Virus record (IMG/VR): IMGVR_UViG_3300030104_004282
Span: 6,744-52,099 of that record
Direction: 5' to 3' (one strand)
Source of the DNA: a virus
Length of the DNA: 45,356 nt
Made by a program: the position numbers and the translations under genes. Position 1 is the first letter of the stretch. The number at the start of each line of letters is the position of its first letter. This document shows positions 40,274 through 45,356 of the stretch, piece after piece. A model generated the notes under the pieces. It was not told where the DNA came from. It saw only the letters and a program-made list of their open reading frames with translations, and searched no databases.

Positions 40274-40558
40274 ATGGCTACAACAGCAGATGTAAAAAGA
40301 ACTTCTTCAGGTAGGATAACCTATAGAGGTGAAAGTTTTCCAGGATTTAATAAACCAAAACGAACTCCTGGAGGACCAAAAAAATCTGCTGTGTTAGCTA
40401 AAAAAGGAAAGAATATAAAATTAGTACGATTTGGTGATCCTAATATGAGTATTAAAAAAGATCAACCTGGAAGAAGAAAAAGTTTTAGAGCTCGCCATAA
40501 TTGTGATACTGCTAAAGATAAATTTTCGGCGAGGTATTGGTCATGCAAGGCTTGGTAG
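40274..40558 (+). CDS. Small basic conserved phage protein
   Basis: The 94-residue protein is very rich in Lys and Arg, with SFPGFNKPKRTPGGPKKSAV and a conserved-looking SFRARHNCDTAKDKFSARYW end. The pattern is familiar from other phages, where it accompanies head genes. It may bind DNA in the head. The stop touches the next ATG. Confidence 0.6.
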   Translation: MATTADVKRTSSGRITYRGESFPGFNKPKRTPGGPKKSAVLAKKGKNIKLVRFGDPNMSIKKDQPGRRKSFRARHNCDTAKDKFSARYWSCKAW

Positions 40559-40789
40559 ATGGCTATAACTCGTTCGCAAATGAAACAACAAATAGAGAAA
40601 GGAAATAAAATGCCTAAAGTTGGTGGAAAACATTTTTCATATGATAAAAAAGGTAAAGCGGCCGCTAAAAAGATGGCTGAAAAAACTGGTCAAACTATCC
40701 AGTATAAAGCAGGAGGCGGTTATATGATGAAAAAAATGAGAACGGGAGGCTCTGCTAATAGTAAATCTGTTAGAGGTCCTTGTTCATAA
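40559..40789 (+). CDS. Small basic Gly/Lys-rich protein
   Basis: The 76-residue protein has an alternative and possibly true start at 40610 (MPKVGGKHFSYDKKGKAAAK), preceded by a very good AAAGGAAATAAA site. The first part (MAITRSQMKQQIEKGN) recalls the start of the capsid protein. The C-terminus is Gly/Lys/Met-rich. Function unknown. Confidence 0.5.
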   Translation: MAITRSQMKQQIEKGNKMPKVGGKHFSYDKKGKAAAKKMAEKTGQTIQYKAGGGYMMKKMRTGGSANSKSVRGPCS

Positions 40790-40799
40790 GGAGTAAATA

Positions 40800-41477
40800 A
40801 TGGCTTTATCTAGTTCAACAGATTTTGAACCTGATGTTTCTGAGTATATTGAGGAAGCATTTGAAAGATGTGGCTTAGAGATACGCACAGGGTATGATTT
40901 AAAATCAGCAAAACGTTCTTTGAACCTTTTGTTTGCAGAATGGGCAAATAGAGGTTTAAACAGGTGGACAATAGAACAAAGCACTTTGTCTATTACTTCT
41001 GGTACAAATAGTTATTCTTTAGGTGCAGACACCATTGATATATTGAGTGCTGTTATAAGAACAGGCACAGGTACTAACCAAAATGATCAACAAATAACTA
41101 GAGTTAGTAGAGATACTTACCTAAACATACCAAGTAAAAATTCTACAGGAAAGCCTAGCCAATGGTATGTGGATAGACAGATAGCTCCTACTGTAAAGTT
41201 ATGGCCAACTCCCGATGACAGTTACACTCTTGTCTATGATAGACTTACTCGTATGAATGATGCAGACACATACATAAATACTTTAGAAGTTCCTTTTAGG
41301 TTTTATCCTTGTTTAACTGCAGGATTAGCTTATTATATTTCCATGAAAAGAGCTCCTGATCGTATGCAAATGTTAAAGTCTGTGTACGAAGAAGAGTTTA
41401 ACCGTGCGGCTTTTGAAGATGTCGATAGAGCTAATTTAAGTTTAGTGCCTAGAAGAGATTATTATGGGTTTAATTAA
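40800..41477 (+). CDS. Head-to-tail adaptor protein
   Basis: The 225-residue protein has an N-terminal helical bundle (FERCGLEIRTGYDLKSAKRS), then LLFAEWANRGLNRWTIEQ and a beta-rich middle, as in P22 gp4-like or tail-tubular-A-like adaptors of marine podoviruses. Gene order (after capsid, before tail genes) agrees. The stop overlaps the next ATG. Confidence 0.7.
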   Translation: MALSSSTDFEPDVSEYIEEAFERCGLEIRTGYDLKSAKRSLNLLFAEWANRGLNRWTIEQSTLSITSGTNSYSLGADTIDILSAVIRTGTGTNQNDQQITRVSRDTYLNIPSKNSTGKPSQWYVDRQIAPTVKLWPTPDDSYTLVYDRLTRMNDADTYINTLEVPFRFYPCLTAGLAYYISMKRAPDRMQMLKSVYEEEFNRAAFEDVDRANLSLVPRRDYYGFN

Positions 41478-41794
41478 TGGCATATGCTACAGGAAAATAT
41501 TCACAAGCCGAATGTGATCGTTGTGGTTTTGTGTATCCTTATAATAGGCTTCAGTTAGAGTGGACTAATCTTAAAGTTTGTCCTGAATGTTTTGAATCTA
41601 AAGAGCCACAACTAGAACCTCAACAATTAGGTACAGATAAAATAGCACTGTTTGAGCCTAGAGTGCAAAAAGGGTTAGCGGAATCTAGAAGGTTAGGTTC
41701 TTTTAATCCTGTAGGTAGTCGTATAGGTAGTCCTTACGATTTAGATATTACCGCAGAGGTTGGCTCTGTCACAATAACAACAACGAGTAGTTAA
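41477..41794 (+). CDS. Zinc-ribbon virion-region protein
   Basis: The 105-residue protein has CDRCGF and CPECF (Cys pairs at about residues 12-15 and 36-39), a classic zinc ribbon, and a low-complexity Gly/Ser/Thr tail. It starts in the stop of the adaptor gene. A structural role near the connector is possible, but no activity is visible. Confidence 0.6.
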   Translation: MAYATGKYSQAECDRCGFVYPYNRLQLEWTNLKVCPECFESKEPQLEPQQLGTDKIALFEPRVQKGLAESRRLGSFNPVGSRIGSPYDLDITAEVGSVTITTTSS

Positions 41795-41796
41795 TT

Positions 41797-42444
41797 ATGT
41801 CATGGACTTTTGCAACATTAAAAACAGCAATACAAGATTATACTGATAACACAGAAACAACTTTTGTGAGTCATCTTAGTGATTTTATTAAAACCGCTGA
41901 GGAGCGTATATTTAAATCTATAGATTTAGAATTTTTTAGAAAAAACTCAACAGTGTCTATGACTTCTGGAAATCAATTTCTTGCAGTTCCTCCTGATTTT
42001 TTATCTGTTTTAAGCATGAGGATTACTAAAGATAGTTCTAAAATTTTTTTAGACCATAAAGATTTAAACTATATAGAAACATTTAATCCTAATTCTTCTA
42101 CTACAGGAACACCTAGATATTATTCAATTTTTGATAAAGACAGTTTTATTATAGCACCCACACCAGATGCCGCTTATGTTACAAGTGTTTCTTATTATTA
42201 CAGACCAACTAGCCTTACTGCAGGATCTGATAGTGGTACAACTTGGTTAAGCACAAATGCTCCTAACACAATGTTGTATGGTTCGTTAGTTGAAGCATAC
42301 ACCTTTATGAAAGGCGAACCAGATATGATGAAACAATATAATGATAGATTTATGGAGTCTCTTTCTAGAATGAAAGATTATGCAGAGGCTAGAGAAAACA
42401 CTGACGCTTACAGAAGGGGTTTACCAGATAGACCAAGAACATGA
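41797..42444 (+). CDS. Second adaptor / tail-tube-like protein
   Basis: The 215-residue protein has an N-terminal helical segment (VSHLSDFIKTAEERIFKSID) and a beta-rich middle. Its C-terminus contains LYGSLVEAYTFMKGEPDMMK and YAEARENTDAYRRG. This matches a common phage adaptor family next to P22 gp4-like proteins. It probably completes the connector. It overlaps the following gene by 4 bases. Confidence 0.65.
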   Translation: MSWTFATLKTAIQDYTDNTETTFVSHLSDFIKTAEERIFKSIDLEFFRKNSTVSMTSGNQFLAVPPDFLSVLSMRITKDSSKIFLDHKDLNYIETFNPNSSTTGTPRYYSIFDKDSFIIAPTPDAAYVTSVSYYYRPTSLTAGSDSGTTWLSTNAPNTMLYGSLVEAYTFMKGEPDMMKQYNDRFMESLSRMKDYAEARENTDAYRRGLPDRPRT

Positions 42445-43154
42445 GAGTAGCAATAATAGGATTAGGTGGCAGTTATGCTGACTATATAGCGGCCAGAATA
42501 AGATCAGAAAAATTTGATGAAGTTTGGGGGATTAATTGTATTGGTGCAATAATTCATGTGGACAAGACTTTTATGATGGATCCTGTATCCCGTTTTTTAG
42601 ATACGGATAATGCAGGATTGCAAACAGGCATAGCCAATGAATTTCTTGAAAAGAACAAAAATCCTATTTACACTTGCCAACTGGATAAAAGAGTCAAAAA
42701 TCTTAAACTATATCCACTCGAAAAGGTCATTAAATCTACCAATCTTTGTTATTTTAACAACACTGTACCTTACGCTATTGCTTATGCTATATATCGTAAT
42801 GTCTCTTCTATTTGCCTTTATGGGATAGATTATACATATAAAGACAATATTTATATGGCAGAGTCTGGCAGAGCCTGTACTGAGTTTTGGTGTGCTATGG
42901 CTGTGGCTAAAGACATAAAAGTGGAAATTGCTCATAGGTCTGGTTTGTTAGACACCAACGTACCAGATAACGAAAAGTTGTACGGATATCATAGGCTAAA
43001 AGACCCTTTAGTTCAACAGTTTAATGAAAAAGGACTTTTAATTACAAAACAGTCTGAAATTGCTCCACCTGAGCCGATAGACAATAAGCCTATACTTTTT
43101 GGAAGACATGATTTACAAAAAACAAATGGAGTAGACAATCATGTTTCATATTAA
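42441..43154 (+). CDS. Rossmann-like protein in the tail module
   Basis: The 237-residue protein begins MRVAIIGLGGSYADYIAARI, a glycine-rich nucleotide-binding loop. Later segments (VWGINCIGAIIHVDKTFMMD, SICLYGIDYTY, ESGRACTEFW) fit a DUF115/MAF-like or related Rossmann enzyme fold. The C-terminal part is Pro-rich and disordered. A nucleotide-using enzyme among tail genes is unusual. It may modify a virion surface or attach sugar, but this is speculation. Confidence 0.55.
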   Translation: MRVAIIGLGGSYADYIAARIRSEKFDEVWGINCIGAIIHVDKTFMMDPVSRFLDTDNAGLQTGIANEFLEKNKNPIYTCQLDKRVKNLKLYPLEKVIKSTNLCYFNNTVPYAIAYAIYRNVSSICLYGIDYTYKDNIYMAESGRACTEFWCAMAVAKDIKVEIAHRSGLLDTNVPDNEKLYGYHRLKDPLVQQFNEKGLLITKQSEIAPPEPIDNKPILFGRHDLQKTNGVDNHVSY

Positions 43155-43428
43155 TGTTGCAGACATAGGAAATGTAAAAGTAAATACATCACAAAATGGT
43201 GGATTTTCTAGCGATCAAATTGCAGATATGGCTACGGATAAGATAGTATTTGTGGCAGACAACGCTCCTCCTGCTATACAAGAACAAGCTCGTTTGTTTG
43301 CGGATCGTGTAAGAAATCTTCTTAGAGGATATGTTGATTTGGCAAAAAGGGAAGAGCGTGCTACAATTATACAAGTAATTGAACAAACTGGTAACAAGGA
43401 ACTTGCTAATATTATAAGGAGGTTATAA
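43141..43428 (+). CDS. Small helical structural protein
   Basis: The 95-residue protein overlaps the previous gene by 14 bases. It contains DNAPPAIQEQARLFADRVRN and a basic helical C-terminus (REERATIIQVIEQTGNKELA). Proteins of this kind are found in marine phage tail gene clusters. Role unknown. Confidence 0.6.
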   Translation: MFHINVADIGNVKVNTSQNGGFSSDQIADMATDKIVFVADNAPPAIQEQARLFADRVRNLLRGYVDLAKREERATIIQVIEQTGNKELANIIRRL

Positions 43429-43883
43429 TGGCAATAACACAAGCAATGTGTACATCTTTTAAAAAAGAACTTTTAGAAGGAGTTCATAATTTTAAAAATT
43501 CTGGAGGAGATACTTTTAAACTTGCTTTATACGCAGAAGGTGGTGGTGGTAAATCAAGCACTACTGCGACATTAGGAGCCGCAACGACCGCGTATACTAC
43601 CACTGGTGAAGTGGCAAATAGTGGCTCTTATACTGCGGCAGGAGGCAGTCTTACAAGAGTTGATCCCAGTTCAAGTGGAACTACAGGGTTTACTGATTTT
43701 GCAGACATAAGTTTTACTACAGCTACTATTACGGCTATGGGAGCATTGATTCATAATTCTTCAGACAGTAATAAAGCGGTGGCTGTGTTAGACTTCACAA
43801 GTAACAAAACTTCAACAGCAGGAACGTTCACTGTAACATTTCCAGCGGCAGATGCTTCTAATGCTATAATACGGATTGCGTAA
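43428..43883 (+). CDS. Tail-associated structural protein
   Basis: The 151-residue protein begins MAITQAMCTSFKKELLEGVHNF. It then has a Gly/Thr/Ser-rich beta region (AEGGGGKSSTTATLGAATTA) that recurs in phage tail and baseplate-like proteins. It ends at a TAATG overlap with the tail fibre. It may be a tail tip or fibre anchor protein. Confidence 0.65.
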   Translation: MAITQAMCTSFKKELLEGVHNFKNSGGDTFKLALYAEGGGGKSSTTATLGAATTAYTTTGEVANSGSYTAAGGSLTRVDPSSSGTTGFTDFADISFTTATITAMGALIHNSSDSNKAVAVLDFTSNKTSTAGTFTVTFPAADASNAIIRIA

Positions 43884-45356
43884 TGGCTCATGTCGTTGCT
43901 GATCGTGTAAGAGAAACTACTACTACAACTGGTACAGGGACTTATACTCTTGCTGGAGCCGTAACTGGTTTTGAAACATTTGGGTCGGTCGGCAATAGCA
44001 ACACAACATATTATTGTTGTACAGACGGAACTGATTTTGAAGTTGGAGTAGGAACGTACACTTCTAGCGGTACGACTTTAGCTAGAACGACAATATTACA
44101 GTCTAGTAATAGCGATAATGCGGTTAACTGGAGTAGTGGTACTAGACAGATATTCTGTACGCTTCCTGCGGAAAAATCTGTTATTTTAGATAGTAGTGGT
44201 GATTTAACCTTAACAGGTGATACCTATAATATAGTTTGGGATAAATCAGCCAGTCAGTTAGAGTTTCCTAACAATGCCACACTTGCATTTGGTGATGCTG
44301 ATGATTTTACCATTCACCATGACGGTACTAATAGTATTATAAGAGATACCACTGGGCATAATCTTTGGGTTCAAACAGATGGGCATATAATTTTATCAAA
44401 GAAAAATGCCGCTGAATATTATGCTATATTTTATGACGATGCTGGAGTTGCTTTATATTACGATAATGTACAAAAGTTTCAGACTTCTTCTGACGGTATT
44501 TATGTTACAGGTGACATCACAGCCAAAACTTCAGATGGAGCAATCCTTAAACTACAAACAAGTCATACTACTGTAGACGATGGAGATGTATTAGGTGCAA
44601 TAGAATTTTCTGCTCCTGATGAAGGTAGTGGTTCGGATGGTGATGCAAGATTACTTGCGGCTTCTATTTCAGCGGAAGCCGATGCAAATTTTGATGATAC
44701 GGAAAATAAAACTGATTTAGTTATTAAACTAGGAAAATCTGAAGCGGCTGTAGAAAGAGCTAGGTTTTTACATGAAGGTGGATTGCTCCTTACAGGATAT
44801 GACACTGATTCTAATCCTGACCCTTCACTTTCTTTAAGGAGAGATACAGCAAGTCCTGCTGATGGTGATTTTATTGGTAGTATATACTTTTATGGTAAAA
44901 ATTCGGCAGATGCTTACTTTACCTATGGAGCTATTTTAGCAGTATCTAATGATGTTACTAATGGTACAGAAGATGGTAAGTTAATATTTAGAGTTGGTGA
45001 CGCAGGAAATGAAGCTTGGTCTGGTTCTGCAAATAATCTAATAACATTAACTCCAGATACTATAGCTTTTGATGCGTCAAGTGGAACAACCTTTGGAGGT
45101 CATGATATATCTTCTGTAGGGGAGATTAGTGCGTCAACATTAAGGTTAACAAGTACTACTGATCTTTCAGTTTCATCAACTGGTCATGGGTTTCAAGTAG
45201 GTTCTTCTAGTAGTACTAATATTTCGATTGATAATAATGAAATTATGGCTCGTAACAATGGGTCTACAAACACTCTTTATCTCAACTTTAACGGTGGAGC
45301 AGTACAAGTTGGTGGTGGCATTGTTATAGAAGATGCAGGTAATATTGGTTCAGCTT
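43883..45356 (+). CDS. Tail fibre protein (partial, cut by window end)
   Basis: The frame is open from the ATG at the TAATG overlap to the last base, 491 complete codons. The N-terminus (RVRETTTTTGTGTYTLAGAV, then NSNTTYYCCTDGTDFEVGVG) is a common virion-anchoring unit of phage tail fibres. Long Gly/Asp/Ser/Thr repeats follow (for instance LEFPNNATLAFGDADDFTIH). It likely recognises the host surface. Confidence 0.8.
   Translation, partial: MAHVVADRVRETTTTTGTGTYTLAGAVTGFETFGSVGNSNTTYYCCTDGTDFEVGVGTYTSSGTTLARTTILQSSNSDNAVNWSSGTRQIFCTLPAEKSVILDSSGDLTLTGDTYNIVWDKSASQLEFPNNATLAFGDADDFTIHHDGTNSIIRDTTGHNLWVQTDGHIILSKKNAAEYYAIFYDDAGVALYYDNVQKFQTSSDGIYVTGDITAKTSDGAILKLQTSHTTVDDGDVLGAIEFSAPDEGSGSDGDARLLAASISAEADANFDDTENKTDLVIKLGKSEAAVERARFLHEGGLLLTGYDTDSNPDPSLSLRRDTASPADGDFIGSIYFYGKNSADAYFTYGAILAVSNDVTNGTEDGKLIFRVGDAGNEAWSGSANNLITLTPDTIAFDASSGTTFGGHDISSVGEISASTLRLTSTTDLSVSSTGHGFQVGSSSSTNISIDNNEIMARNNGSTNTLYLNFNGGAVQVGGGIVIEDAGNIGSA

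Noticed and set aside
1-45356. Integrase, repressor or other lysogeny module, and a phage RNA polymerase
   Set aside because: No matching motifs were found; the small HTH proteins at 20936 and 21508 are not enough for a lysogeny call.

Overview
The window is a 45 kb, AT-rich, densely packed segment of a tailed bacteriophage genome, probably a short-tailed (podovirus-like) marine phage of an alphaproteobacterial or similar host. The gene set supports this: a large internal-virion-like protein, a portal of about 810 residues, a scaffold and a 302-residue major capsid protein, head-tail adaptors, a tail fibre, a GTA-type three-TM holin and a family A DNA polymerase, with no sheath or tape-measure gene. 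It resembles the HMO-2011-like marine podoviruses in layout, but this could not be checked. Both ends cut through virion genes. No integrase or RNA polymerase was seen.

Layout: 1-3.7 kb, virion genes. 3.7-5.1 kb, a lysis cassette (M15 peptidase, small membrane proteins, and a lipoprotein gene embedded out of frame). 5.1-6.5 kb, an SF2/SNF2-like helicase, the only convincing minus-strand gene. 6.55-6.83 kb, a divergent control region full of inverted repeats. 6.8-26.0 kb, replication and nucleotide metabolism: SSB-like protein, AEP primase, UvrD-like helicase, DUF932 protein, a thymine-hypermodification cluster, DNA polymerase A, a YfbR-like HD nucleotidase, then many small proteins of unknown function. 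26.0-29.7 kb, small terminase subunit, a PD-(D/E)XK nuclease and an accessory island. 29.7-45.4 kb, large terminase subunit, portal, membrane proteins, nuclease, holin, GroES-like protein, scaffold, capsid, adaptors and tail fibre.

The modification cluster (13.2-18.1 kb) combines an alpha-glutamyl/putrescinyl-thymine pyrophosphorylase-like protein, a TAGT-like glycosyltransferase, a radical SAM enzyme, a thymidylate synthase homologue that may be a dUMP hydroxymethylase, and an Nmad1-like protein. Together they suggest that this phage replaces or decorates thymine with a modified, possibly glycosylated, 5-hydroxymethyluracil derivative.

The most unusual signal is in the island before the large terminase gene. 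A 760-base stretch (28792-29551) contains no GA and no TC dinucleotide on either strand, through a gene and both its flanks. The encoded 178-residue protein therefore has no Asp or Glu and no TCN-coded Ser. The protein looks paralogous to a normal-composition gene at 27412-27861. That gene is itself bracketed by a duplicated 3' end of the nuclease gene carrying 10-base-phased GAGTCA repeats. Reading the whole window, I also found no GCGC, CCGG or GCWGC site, while GCGGCCGC occurs at least six times, each in an Ala-Ala-Ala codon run. This suggests strong avoidance of specific restriction sites.
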